Position numbers and translations under genes: made by a program. The notes beneath the pieces were generated by a model, which was not told the origin of the DNA, ran no database searches, and worked only from the letters and a program-made list of their open reading frames with translations. Below, one piece after another: positions 1 to 12,600 of a stretch of DNA of 64,000 bases. The first letter of the stretch is position 1; the number at the start of each line of letters is the position of its first letter. The DNA is from Membranipora membranacea (lineage: Eukaryota > Bryozoa > Gymnolaemata > Cheilostomatida > Membraniporidae). The stretch lies in NCBI GenBank assembly GCA_914767715.1, contig OU612071.1:11143493-11207492 (forward strand), read 5' to 3'.

Positions 1-3000
1 GAATAGTATCAATGTTTAAAAAATAGAAGGAGTGTAGGACATCAAACATCATAGGGGAGTGAATGTCCATCATTTTCTTCTCATTAAGGAGCATCAATCA
101 TTTTCATTGCTCTGCGACAAATAAACAGCTAAACAGATTCTGTTTAGCTGTTAATTTGTCGCATATTTGTGGCATCGGATGTAAATAAATTTAGGCTAAA
201 TTATCTGTTTTGGGATCATGATGCTTAAAAGGACCATTATTCAGAATATGATTCTAATCAGAGATGCTTATCTACATTGTATATATATTAAATGGTACCA
301 CAGGCCTAAGTTTGATCATTGTAATACCTTTTGGATGAGGAACTGAAGGGATCGCTATCAGGTTAGTATTTTTAGGTTATGGCAGTAGTTTCATATTGTA
401 AGAAAAACACATATAATTGTACCTTATAAATATTGATAGTGTGAACCTCCTCACATCCAAGTAGTGATCTGATTCCTCTAACAATTACACTGTTATGATG
501 CGAATATCTATCTGAGAAGATCACACCAAACACCCAGAGTCATCAGGGGCAGAGAAAGGTGTAACACAACTCCAATTTACTTATTGCTTTATAGGTGAAA
601 ACCGGCAAGACAAGTTGTAATAAATAGACAAAAAACGGCTGTAAATATTAGTTATTATGTGCTTATGACCTCTAAGTACACTAAATTATGATTAGATTGT
701 TTGCGCATTTGTATGATAAAGAGTTTCTAGAGGGGCTAAAGCGACCAATGTTTGCACAAAGTAAAGCTGTAGCTCCACGTAACGATGTAATCACAGGCCG
801 ATGGCATGTCTAGACATGCTAGGCCTATCTCACACTGCTACACAGGCCTATGAGTTAGTACTCGATGGTTTAGTGAGTCATAGTGGGGTAATAAATCAGG
901 TGCCTAGATTGACCAATTAACTCCCTCAGTTCAATCGATTGACCAATGATATTTAATGGGCGTGTTAACAAATGACCGGATATAGTGATGTCATATTAAA
1001 TCCGGGTCTTTGTCACTTAGAATCTTCACCAAATAAAATTTCATTCTTCTGTAAAATTGATTTTCCTATGCTATACTATGGATGTCATGTCAGGACAGCT
1101 TCCATTTCCAAGCGGTAGGTACGAAAAACCGAACCACGAACTCACAAGCTACGAACCTTCAATGTGTCTGATAACATAATTTCGGCCAATGATGTTCTTT
1201 GTAACAAAAAGTCAAAACTTTGATGAACAGTTATCCTCTCTTGCACTTTGGCAAATGGTAGAGGACAACTCCATTCCCAGCAGAGAGTTTGGGACATATG
1301 AGCAGGGAGAGTGGGAAGGGAACAGGGAAGGGAGCAGGGAGTTTGTCCCCGACTGAACAAAGAAGGGGATTTTGTTCTAGAAGAGACACCAGGCTAGATC
1401 ATGGCCTGAACGATTTCCAGATTGAGACAGAGGTTCCGGAGAGCTGGGAGCCACCAAGTTCAAACTTAGTGATTATTACCATGGTGGTGCGACTGATCCT
1501 GGATAATTGAGTTATTATGCACAAATGCACGCAGTGATGCTTTTACTTACTAAATGATGCTTGCAAATACTCTGTTTATGTGATCATTGCACTGTTTGAG
1601 TGATAAGGTGATCCAATCAGATAACATATTATATGCGCATTCAAATAAAGGTAATGGTTCAGAGAAGAGACTGTTGATGGTGTTTACACGTGTATTCAAT
1701 GAACTTATTTGTATATTATGGTGCCTGAAAAAGCGGCAAAATGAGAGGCAGAAAAAAAGGCCTGAGAGAATAGTAATGGCTCAGGTGGATTAATACTGAA
1801 GTGTGAGCATTCATGGCTGTGAATACACGTGTGATGGTAGACCATCGGGGACATAAAGCAGTTCATATCCAATCGTAGTGGCAATGTACGTTGTTAATGA
1901 CAGTAAGCTAACTATCAAGCCATCACTGTTGCATAACAGCTATCACTAGGATTGTGCTGTGACTTCTGGTACTGCGTAACTAAAAAACAGAAAATATCAC
2001 ATTCAAATTCAAAGAGAAGTGTTTGATATCATATGTCATGATATTATCAGTTAAAATCTAAAACTCACTTTTTGCTCACTGCGCTCTACTCATAGCTTTA
2101 GGGCAGCATGAGGCAAGCTCCCCGTTTCTTCATTGCCGGTTAATATTATTTGCTTTTTTTATGGCTAGATGGTGACTGGTGAAGCTCACACCACATTACA
2201 TTATCAATCATGCTCGACTGGGATAAAATGAATAATACACCAATTAATTTTGGTACATACCTGACCCAACTTGCAGCTTAATTACTATGTAGTTGTTTTA
2301 CACGAGGCCGTTTCAGAAGACTAGGATATTATCATTATCAGTTTAGTCCGGGCCACCACAGCTTGAACCTGACTTCGTTACACAGCTATAGTACAGCATG
2401 TTAGTCTGACCATTGGACCAAAATAATTTTGTATTCTGTGGTACGAGTCAGAGAAATCAATAGCTGAGGTTGTAATGAGTAAGGGCCCGCATGGATATCT
2501 ACAAACACAAGATTTCTTATGTTAGTTATTACAGAATATGCAGTTAATATATAGTATTTGCCTAACCACTTTCATACTAGTAGGATCATTTCATAGATGA
2601 TGAAGCCTGATCAAGCTAATGTAAAATTCAGAGAGGCAACACTGATCTGATATCTCTTAGAGTAGCACAAAATGCTGTATGTAAGACCTAACAGTTAACA
2701 GTTATAGTTATATATATAGTAAATAAGCTCAATTTTTTATAGAAGAATTTTAATGTATATTAGAGGTCCTACTTTCCCCCTCATGCTTTGTTTGAAACCA
2801 AAGAACAGCCATGAACTTTCAAAACAATATTTCAAGATAGGCCAACACCCATAGTACATACTTGTTAACTCTGTTGAGAGGTGATGATTCAGGAGGCAGC
2901 CTTCTGCTCCTCCTGTGACGAGTCAAAGGGGCTCCAATTTACTAAACTGTGACCATTTCTAATAAATAAATAGTAAGTGTGGTGTGTCCTCCATTACAGC

Positions 3001-4106
3001 CTTCTGTAGTAGCTCCACATACTTCCATCATTTTCAAACTTGCAGGAATATATATAGTCAAACCATTCCTCTCTCCAATGCAAAAGTTCATTTGGATTCA
3101 TGATGACTAATTTGACAATGGCATCTACTTGGTGTGTACCAAACTGTGCCATCTTGCTCTCCATAATTTTTCATCAAGTGACCTTGAGCTAGTCAGTGCA
3201 CAGTCTGCGCATGTGCGAACTGTTGAGGCAGACTATGTCACAAGGCTATCCTGCAAGCAGAATGGTCAGTGCACCTAGTTAGGGTGCAATGAGCTCTATT
3301 AAAAGTTTGATGTCTGTTATATTATTGGTCACTTATCAAAAACATGACATTTCATTGGCTACTGACATTTTGAACTTTGAGCAAATTGATTTAAGCAGGA
3401 GAGGATAATCCTTAGTTCGGTTTTTAGAGGGTTCGTAGTTCGTGAGTTCGTGGTTCGGTTTTTCGTACCTACCCATTTCCAAGTGATACAGCTATTACCT
3501 TCCATATTTTCACTACAGCACCACTCCTATCTTTGTAGTTATGGTCTTTTTTATCATAAATAGGAGGATGTGATTTAACTACAGATATTATCAACTCCTC
3601 CATTTTTGATAGCCTGTCACGATTTGATAGATGACGTGTTTAACCGCGTAATTATTTAAGCAAGCAATCAACAACCAATCAGCATAGAGGATCGTCTAGA
3701 TCACTCGGGCAAAAGACCAACAAGTTCGATGTCCACTTAACACGAGTAATCACTTGTGCAGATCCACCGATTAACCACTCGTGACCCCAAATCGATGTAA
3801 AAATCGTTACGTGGAGCTACAGCTTTAGCCAGTACCAAACAAAGCAGTGGAAAACCAAAACTGTGAATAATATTATGATAAAACTATGCTCGCTTTCCAC
3901 AGCACTGGGAATTAATAAAGATACATATATGTATGGAAGTTATTGATGTCATTATTTGCGGAACAATAGCTAATGTAGTGTTTATATGATACCTGATACA
4001 GGTCACGTTTTCCACAGTGCTTTAACCTTTAATCAAATTGATAATTCAACTTATCGTTGCATTTAACAATTACCAGAACATAAATACTCAACTTTAGACT
4101 CTGTCA
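1..4106. other. Gene-poor left flank
   Basis: No open reading frame in this stretch has recognisable protein features; the two short ones near 1.1-1.5 kb overlap on opposite strands inside repeat DNA. What can be seen are inverted repeats, listed separately, and ordinary AT-rich sequence. The 5' end of the coiled-coil gene must lie near its right end, but I see no strong promoter motif there. Confidence 0.5.
761..3829. repeat. Nested inverted repeats around about 3 kb
   Basis: An outer pair of about 25 bp (761-786 and 3803-3829, core AGCTGTAGCTCCACGTAACG) is in opposite orientation. An inner pair of about 44 bp (1112-1156 and 3430-3474, core GTGGTTCGGTTTTTCGTACC) is also inverted. The inner repeat has its own internal GTTCGT periodicity. 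This could be a decayed DNA transposon or a foldback element. I found no clear target duplication and no transposase, so the class is unknown. Confidence 0.45.
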
Positions 4107-5374
4107 TTGACAAAGAGGAACTTGACTGAGCAGGTTTCAAAAATGGATCGAGTTGCTGGTTTGGTTAACGCGGCAGTATTATCGCCTACTGGTAAAGCTA
4201 TATCGGGCACTTCAGGAGCTGTGGCAATATGTGTGTACTGTTTCGATTACCTGAAACTAATCAGTGCTCGTGAGTTTGAGAAGTCTTGTGACAACCGACG
4301 GGATGTATACAGCCTCGGATTCGGATTTGTGATAATAGTACTTCTGGTCACTTTTATCGCACATGCCTTCGGGTGGTTCAAAAAACAAGAAGCCCTAGAG
4401 TCGAAGGTGGAGGACCAGCTGGAGCAGATTAGAACTCTTACCAATGAAGTTGGTGAAGAGAAACTGAAGAGAGCGACAGCTGAGAGGGAGAGAGACAGAG
4501 AGAGAGAAATGAGGATCGATGCTATGGCTGAGTCTGAGGCTGCTAAGCAGTTTGGTCAGCAGATCAGGACAGAGAAGGATGAGTTAGTCGAGAGGACGGG
4601 TAGATTAACTCTGGCGAATGAGCAATTACAAGTACGAAAGTTTGAATTTTGTTCTGTCAAAGCCTGTTTTTTGACAAGATTTTCATAAATCTTGGTTTAA
4701 TAAATGATTAAGCTATGAACTCTTTTTTTTGCAGTATAGCCTTCCCTCATACATTTCAGGTTTTGAATGTAACCCTATCAGCTGATGTTAAGAAGGAGAG
4801 AGAAGAAAACAAACAAAGCAAACAGGACAATCAGAGGTTGACATTTGGTAATAACAAGCTGAGGGGAGACAATCGAGAGCTGAGAGATCTGATCAAGCAG
4901 ACAGAGGGGAAGAGGGATGAGGCGATCAGGTCAAGAGATGAGGCTGTCATAAGACAACAGGAAGAAAACAACATAAGAGTTAGTGCTGAGGAGAAGAAAG
5001 AGAACGAAACTAAACACAGGCAGACTGCACAGTATCAGGCTCATGTTGAGAGAGAGAGGCGTGAGACTGCTGAGAAGGAGCTGGAACTTGAGAGAGCAGC
5101 CAGGAAGCAGTCGGAGACAGAGAGGATACAGGCTCTTGATGAGAAGATTACCTCTCAGTATCAAGGAGATGAGCTGAAGAAACAGCTGACAAGGCAGAAG
5201 ATAAAACTTGCAGAAGTCGAAGCTGAGCTCAGGGCGACAGATTCAGAACTAGACATAGCCATGGTAGAACGAGAGCTGCTAGCAGGGGAGAACAGTCGTC
5301 TAAAACTAGAGATACAACCTCCGATACCTGTACAGGAATACGGAGATTCAATGAGCAGCTTACAATCTGAATAA
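4107..5374 (+). CDS. Two-helix membrane protein with long coiled coil (2 coding exons)
   Basis: Exons 4107-4631 and 4760-5374 join in phase 0 across a 128-base intron (GTACGA...TTTCAG) to give 379 residues. Residues about 33-51 and 68-90 are hydrophobic and look like two membrane helices separated by a short polar loop. From about residue 94 to near the end the protein is rich in Glu, Lys, Arg and Gln with heptad-like spacing, as expected for a long coiled coil. There is no clear cleavable signal peptide. The probable design is a membrane anchor with a long rod on one side, for example a tether or scaffold, but I do not recognise the family and infer no specific role. An in-frame ATG at codon 13 is an alternative start. 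The stop codon is followed one base later by a good splice donor, so the 3' untranslated region is probably spliced. Confidence 0.75.
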
Positions 5375-5699
5375 GGTATGTATACATTCATTGTAGCACC
5401 GTTTATAACCATGAGAAGATAGCTTTATCCAGTCATTACAGCATTTCTCACAATAGTTAGAGACAAGAATACTGCATCATGGAGAACAATTAGTAATAAT
5501 ACTGATAACAATAATGTGCATTTAACGAGTAGCCTATACTGAATGTAAACAATGTATACCATGTATATACCAAATTTATATCCAGTATATGTCGGGCATA
5601 CTGAACATATACTGAGTAAGTCTATGCAGGTATAAGTTTGGTATATACTCGGTATACATGCTCGGTACATTTTTGTTATATACTATATGTGGGTTAAAA

Positions 5700-5925
5700 T
5701 CGCAAGTCTGTCTCTGTCTGAAGACTGAGAAATAAAGCGTGTGGTAGCCATATTTTGGCGCCAAGTTTCTCTCAGTTTGCAGGCAGGTCAGAGCACACCT
5801 GGGGCGTCAATTGAGCAAAGTAGTCGGTAGAATGCAGCGGGATTCAAACCCGAGACTTCCAATGCTTGGGTTAGAGGGCGGGCTCTCTAACCAACTGAGC
5901 TACCTTCTACTCCTACTCCACCAAG
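5700..5925 (-). mobile_element. tRNA-derived SINE, minus strand
   Basis: Read on the minus strand, the head has an A box (TAGCTCAGTTGG) and a near-perfect B box (GGTTTGAATCC), as in a tRNA. It continues into a body with CCCAGGTGTGCTCTGACCTG and ends near GATTTTAACCC. The same body and tail occur at 38737, 42694 and 58323, so this is a dispersed SINE and not a tRNA gene. Degenerate TATACC-rich repeat sequence lies on both sides, as if the SINE had interrupted it. Confidence 0.75.
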
Positions 5926-6419
5926 CATCAGTATGTATTGAGCATATTACGAATATATACCGAGTATATACCGGCACACAGGTATATTCCTGGGTTTGTT
6001 AAATACACATTATTTTTATGTAATGTATTATATAATGTATAGAACTAAGCACAGTTTGTGGTGCTAGTGCAATGGCTTTCGATTGACATCAATAATTTCA
6101 CATTGTCTGGAAGACATAACATGTTGATCTTGACCAAGACATGATGAATCATTGAGTATTGATGTGCTTGTTGAAAATATGTAGCAAGAGTAGGAAACTA
6201 TGAGGAAGTCTGTATCAAGAAATGCACACAAAAAATGATAGAAAACCAGTATCATACCTGTAGGGCCATACAGAGTATCTAGAAACGCTAATAAAATTAC
6301 AATTACTAGCCATGTTTTTGCATGGACACTTGGTTGCTTGGTTGAGAGGCTGGGGCAACTTTTAAAACGTTCAAGAATGAACAAGGCTTTTTTTTTAAAT
6401 AAATTATCTTTATCATGTT

Positions 6420-6515
6420 CCTCGTCCCTCGTTTGTCGGTTCCCAAATCATTCACTCAGATTGTATAGTTCCGTCAATGAGCAAGCAATTTGGGAACGAG
6501 ACCCCTAGCAAATTT
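6420..6515. mobile_element. Small MITE-like inverted repeat, copy 1
   Basis: The ends form an inverted repeat built on GGTTCCCAAAT and ATTTGGGAACGAG, with CATTCACTCAGA and AGTTCC inside. A second diverged copy with the same order of motifs lies at 10285-10365. No coding capacity is present. Two copies with shared ends suggest a short non-autonomous element; the target duplication is not clear. Confidence 0.45.
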
Positions 6516-6895
6516 CGCTCACACAGCTAGGTGCATTCAGCGTGTGTTTTTAGTTCAGTTTTTGAGGCAAGATATTTACCCTTAGATGTAAGAGCACGAT
6601 GTTAAATTACATTTAAACGAATCCATCGACCTACTGAGCATGAAAGGGAAATTTTGCACTCAGCTTTTTATGAATTTTAAAGGGATCGCTATTAATAATT
6701 TTTCGCAATATTTTTTTTGAAAGAGTTAAGAGTTAAGATCCTTTCAGCTCTCTCTTCATTGTCGGATGGTTTCAAATGATTCGTGAAACACAATACTGCA
6801 TAAATCTAATTTTGATCCATTCAATTAACTCGATCAAAATTGATTATAATGAGAGACAACCTCCATATCAAAAACCAAAGCATGAGTAAAACTGG

Positions 6896-7015
6896 TAAAG
6901 GGAAAACCTAAGCATGGGAAAACCTAAGAATGGGAAAACCTAAGCATTGGAAAACCTGAGAATGGGAAAACCTAAGCATTGGAAAACCTAAGCATGAGAA
7001 AACAGAATTATGGGG
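6896..7015. repeat. 16-bp tandem array (GGGAAAACCTAAGCAT)
   Basis: About seven good units of GGGAAAACCTAAGCAT with small changes, decaying at the right into looser copies to about 7130. It sits in the putative 3' UTR intron of the coiled-coil gene. Confidence 0.8.
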
Positions 7016-8068
7016 AAACAGATGTATGGGAAATTGGAAGTACGGGAAAACCGAAGTATGGGAATCCTGAATCACAGGAAGATTGAAGAATGGAAGACCC
7101 TGAGTGGAAAAGGTTATGGAAAACCAAAGCTATAAATGTTATAAAGTCATGCTTGCTTTCTACAGTGTATAAATAAATAGGGATTAATTTTGAGTAGGTA
7201 GTCAGGATTTGGGAAAGGATTATAATGATTTCACATTATGAGTTTTTGTTGTTCTTTCCTAGTTGATAACATGTCGAGGTAAGACACAGCGGTATGTCAT
7301 GAATGTGATTTCTGTGTAATGTTCTCTCCTCCCCATTGTGTCAATTTATGCTAAACATGGGCGGAGACAAGCTCACATTTCCTGTGATCTATCTGATAGT
7401 ATTCTGTTTCTTGTTTAATTTCAGAGAAGCTGACTTTGGGGACGTACACTGGAGCGTATCAACCATTCGCCTAATGTCTGTTGGAGTTTACCGTCTTGTG
7501 TAACATACCGAGAAGCATGATAATATAGTACATTTGGTCATGATATATTTAAACCTATAGTCTATATCCTAAATAAACCGATTAGCTATAACACAATTAA
7601 AACATAATAAGTTAATCTCGCCTAGTCGCCTTACACTAACAGCTTATCTCCCCTCATCCATTTTAGGGAGACCCTCTAACAGCCAATCCACTATTTTTTT
7701 TACTTTTCTGTCGATGGTTTATTTCTCAAAACTTGGTTACCACTCTAATTTTCATTTGTATATCAATAGACAAAACGATACAGTCGCATCATAAATAATC
7801 AAATGTATTACTGTCTATAAAATACCAAGGTAGAGTCTCTACATGACCTTAAAGCTTGACTTATTTCTTTCCCTAGTGAAGAGGATTGACTGACTAAAGC
7901 AAAACCATGCTATCAAAGTAGTATCACTTAACATATGACTAGTGTATCACCAGTGGACATCAATCTATTCAAGCCATGTTTGTCGGCGTGAGGCTATAAA
8001 AAAGTATCAACTAACTGCAAGTTCAGCCAATGGCATGTGATGATGTGATTTATAAGGGCTGCTGAAAG

Positions 8069-8076
8069 TATAAATA
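8069..8076 (+). promoter_or_regulatory. Candidate TATA box for the EMI-like gene
   Basis: TATAAATA in the context AAAGTATAAATACAGG lies about 420 bases upstream of the start codon at 8493. A transcription start would be expected near 8100, leaving a 5' UTR that may contain a short intron. The motif is a good match, but its use is inferred. Confidence 0.35.
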
Positions 8077-8492
8077 CAGGCCATAAACACTGATACCAGA
8101 GGCAGTTAACATCTAGTATGTCTATACACGGCCATGGGAATGAAGTTGGAGATATATGACATAGATGTATTATATTATGTCACCATCATTCTAAAAGTTT
8201 TGATTATCGCCAAGTTCCTTTGTCTCTACCAATTAATGTTGATGAGGGGGCTATGCACCCACCCGTACTTTACTATCAGTAACAACACAAGCTATACACA
8301 CAGCATGAGAAAACACAGGTGCTATCATCTCTATTTAGCCTTTGATACATGAGTTGGTATGTAGTTGGGGGGTGGGTAGGTGGTGCCCTGTTCTATTTGT
8401 GAATATTATCAATTTTAACCCAAATATTGTAAGCTCAGCCGCCATTTGGAGTCATTACCAGTTATTCTGAGGTTGCTTACGAGGGATCAGCC

Positions 8493-9651
8493 ATGTTTCG
8501 AGTCGGATTTGTTCTCTTAGTCTGTATGCTGACTTAGTAAGTATATATGTATCTAAATTAAATTAATTTCATATGACTTATCATTCAATTTACTGCGTAC
8601 CAAACTTAGGCCAACATTTAGATTTAGTGATGCTACTGCAGTAACTTGAAGTCTCTGTATTCATACAGAAAGTATAAATCTACAGTCAGGTATCAGGGCC
8701 GTAGTTCAGAAAAAATGGTAGGGGAGGCAAAGCTCCTAGGCAAGTCCAAAGCTTCACCAGGAGAGGTGCTGTAGGCTTCTCTACAAGCGATTTAAAGAAA
8801 ATAATTAGTAAATGGAAATCCCAGAAGAGTGATTCTGACATGGATTATTCAATTATTCAATCCAGTGTTATAAGGCCACAGTGTTAAGCTTTCTAGGGGA
8901 GGCAGTGCCTCCCTGCCTCCCCTAGAACTACAGGCCAGGGTATTCTGATTAATCTAAGGGTCACAGATAATAGTTAAAGTATCAATGGCCTTGCCTTCTT
9001 CTTGTTGTGTATAACAAAGTTTTTAACCTAGTTTTGAAAGCTAATATTTCATGAAGTTACGCGCTCACCCGTGTACCATTGGTTGATAATGCTTCTGAGT
9101 TGTCTCCACATGCCAAGAGAGAAGACAATGTATAGTATCTTTCTTAAACCATCATTGAACCAGTGAGCAGTGAGGGTGGGACGTCCGTCCACCATCCCAT
9201 ATACATAGGTCATTGTATACCAGCTGTAATGCAGAAAGGATATCTCATTCTATAGCTATTATATACTCTATCTCTATTGGTGGCCCAATGGATTCGCTCA
9301 TTGGGTTATCCACGTAGCATTGCATCATCTCATGGATTACTAAACAACCAATAGGATTGATGCATGTAATAATAAGACCTTTTTACTCAGATCTAAATGA
9401 GAAGTAACTAACACTGCAGTAAGTGGTAAATTAAGCAATCAAGCAAACCTGCCTGACATATTTCTATAAATTGTATATGCATCATTTTTCTCAGCTGTAC
9501 AGCTAAATGGTGTTGTGGGGATGTGGATACCAAAGTTGAAGCTAAGCTTATTTCTGTTAAGAAATCAAGAACTATTCAAGTCTACCAAACTGAGTACTAC
9601 AAGCTGAGAACAGGTGAGACACAGACAGAATTCCCTCACTCAGTCACTGTG

Positions 9652-9697
<46 letters not shown>

Positions 9698-12600
9698 TAT
9701 ATATATATGTACAACAGGCTGTCCTGGGGACCTTTTATTTAGAATGAGCGATGCTTTACTAAAGCAAGTTATCACTATCACATCGCTCAAAATTATCACT
9801 CACTTGATCTTTCAATTAGACAAAATCGCTCCCATATCGCTCACGCAGAATGTTTGTATGTAGTTCCATCAAGCGACTGAGCGATCTGAAAGCATGAGCC
9901 TAGCAGGAATCGCTCACTCAGTGAGTGAACGATCAGATTGCAATTTGGCTGTTTCTTATTGAAAGACCCCCCAGAATAATTCTCTCCCTGTGATTTTATA
10001 TTTAAGGTACTTATAATCTAATTATTTATGTACAACACTCAAAAGGCTACTTTGGCTAATCTATATGCATAACTATTACAAGTTTTAGCTGGAATATTAT
10101 AAATACATGTAACAACTATGCATCCGTTGAGTTACCACAACGTGTAGACTTCTCTACCTACTCCACTGTCCACTATCATCCATCTGTCTTCTGTACTGTT
10201 AGATTAGCGCCTCTTTCAGTTTTTTTGAGAGTGTGTGTCATGATGTAAACACCCACACCATTTAATTGCTATCCTCGCTATTTTGGTGTTTGTTTGTTCC
10301 CGCATCGTTCACTCAGAATATATAAATAGTTCCTCAAGCAATGACAGAATTGGGAACAAGACCTCTGAAAGGTAAAAACCCTTCGCCTGTTGTATGTGGT
10401 AATTTAATACATTGTTGAGCAGCGAACTGCTTCTCCCAGTACCCATAGTGACTGTTTTGAGTAGGCCTATTAGTAGCGAGGTTAATATTTATGATTTGAT
10501 CGCTTGTCTTTGTGCTGCAGTCACAATCCAATACAAAATTCTTATACCACAAAATCAAAATCTCTCTAAAAAACTCTAATAATAATGATTTGACCATTTT
10601 GCAATAACTCGGCACACTAGCTTACTCAGAATTGATCAGTAGGTGTAGTCCCATGAGCTAATATGATCATTCGGACAAGGAGGTTTGCAGGCTGAAGTCA
10701 AAGCAATTTGCAAACTTCAAAATTATCATCAATGAAGTAAAGCGCTACATCGAGTTTAATTCCAGAGTTCTCTCACCCAGTAGGCCTATTTAGTGGCCCA
10801 TCACCACAAAATTAGAACAAGTTTGTTCCCTCTCTGTTATATTTCAAAAGTCCGGTATCTTGATATCCGTCTTTTTAAACATACATCCGCATCCCACAGA
10901 GTGAACAAACTTGTTCCACCACTAGGGATCAGACAGGATCAGGCAATAAGATTTTCTTTCAATTAAAACTGCCAAAATTGCAAACAGATTATTCTTGTAG
11001 TGAACAATCGGAGAACGATTTGTCTTAACTGAAAGTCCAAAAGAGCCAGTGTTTTGATCGAAGTCATAGTGAGGATTTAGCTCAAAGAGCCCCAGTGGAA
11101 ACATATTATCCTTAGCTAGATAAGGAGTTACATACCCATAAAACTAGCTGAAGACCTGACCCCACTAACCCTACATGATCTACAGTCTGATCTATTAGAC
11201 TGATCTATAGTCCGATCTATTAGACTGATCTTTAGTCCGATCTATTAGACTGATCTATAGTCTGATCTATTGCACTGATCTATAGTCCGATCTATTAGAC
11301 TGATCTATAGTCTGATCTATTAGAATGATCTATAGTCTGATCTATTAGACTGAACTATAGTCGGATCTATTAGATTAGACTGATCTATAGTCTGATCTAT
11401 AAGACTGATCTATAAGACTGATCTATAGTCTGATCTATTAGACTGATCTATAGTCTGATCTATAAGACTGATCTATAGTCTAATCTATTAGAATGATCTA
11501 TAGTCTGATCTATTAGACTGATATTCACCTTTATTCACTTGCAGGTTACAAGCCATGCCCTAATGACACATCGAATGGAGTAGTTGCACCTGAAGGATTA
11601 GATCATAACTCAAAAGACACGCAGGAAAACAGAAATAGACTGTTTGACTTTCTACAAGCTAATATGGGAAAGCTGCAGAGAGGGGAATTCGGTATGTCCC
11701 TGTAATTATTTATTCAGAGATAAAAATTGGGACTATCTCTCACCTTTTTTATGTACATTGCACTGGTATGTAAATTCTAAACAGTCATTTTTTACAAGAT
11801 CTATCATAAAAATGGGAATTGTATTCAGGTTCTGATTAATCAAATTCCTATAACTCATTTCTACCTGTGAAGCTGGTCACTATTATAAGGAACAACAAGG
11901 CCAATCATAAACATATAAACACATATAAAACATATAAATAAACACATAAACATATATGCAGCCATATGGTATAACATATTTATGTAACGCAAAAGCGTAC
12001 ACATTCGTTTATGTTGTGCCATCCGATGTGAAATTGAATTAGGTTCTACTCACCCTGATAGAAAACATGGTAACTCCTGTCTAGAGAGATTCTCTTCAAC
12101 AAAACATAAATATAATCAATCTGTGAAGCTAGCATTGATATGTGTATACGTATGTATGTGTATATATATGTGTGTATATATATTATATATGTGTATAGGT
12201 TTGTATAATATTTACAGGCTCAGATAGTGGATTAGGAATACCTGACTCCCCCTGGTGTCCTGTATACACAACTAAGAGCCGGTATGTGCATATATACGTA
12301 TTGTATTATATACATATATAAATATTATATTTTATTGTATACATTGTATATATATTGTATTACTACATAAAGCTGCATTACCTATATTAACACCAACATC
12401 AAATGTGCCCAGTAATCTTAGTACGATCACACTTGTCTGCAATCATCTTATTGTGAGATAATATATGGACGGGATCTAATAATTGTCTTCTGAATATACA
12501 CGATTTTGGCACTAAAGAGAAACTAAAATGCACCGTAGCGTTTGGTTTTACCCAAATGTGCTTGACTTCTCAAACTAAAATGTCTCCCCACCCGAACTGG

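Larger units (their letters stand above)
5375..7595 (+). other. Putative spliced 3' UTR of the coiled-coil gene
   Basis: The coding exon seems to end at 5375 with donor GTATGT, one base after the stop. A possible 16-nt exon follows at 7263-7278 (acceptor TTTCCTAG, donor GTAAGA), then a terminal exon from 7425 (acceptor TAATTTCAG) with AATAAA at 7572-7577. The intron between 5376 and 7262 holds a SINE, a MITE-like repeat and a 16-bp tandem array. The splice signals are good by eye but unproven; the tiny middle exon is the weakest part. Confidence 0.35.

Noticed and set aside
5815-5925. A tRNA gene on the minus strand (and similar at 38737, 42694, 58323)
   Set aside because: Same non-tRNA body and tail follow in every copy, the boxes carry mismatches, and the stems do not pair well; a SINE explains all copies.
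8134-8352. 72-residue hydrophobic frame upstream of the EMI-like gene
   Set aside because: No motif or splice context; it lies where the 5' UTR or first intron should be.
9728-9960. Regulatory cluster of GAGCGAT motifs
   Set aside because: The motif recurs in both orientations but without clear spacing or symmetry; more likely a decayed repeat.
11168-11521. CRISPR-like array
   Set aside because: Units are contiguous with no unique spacers, and the context is a eukaryotic intron.
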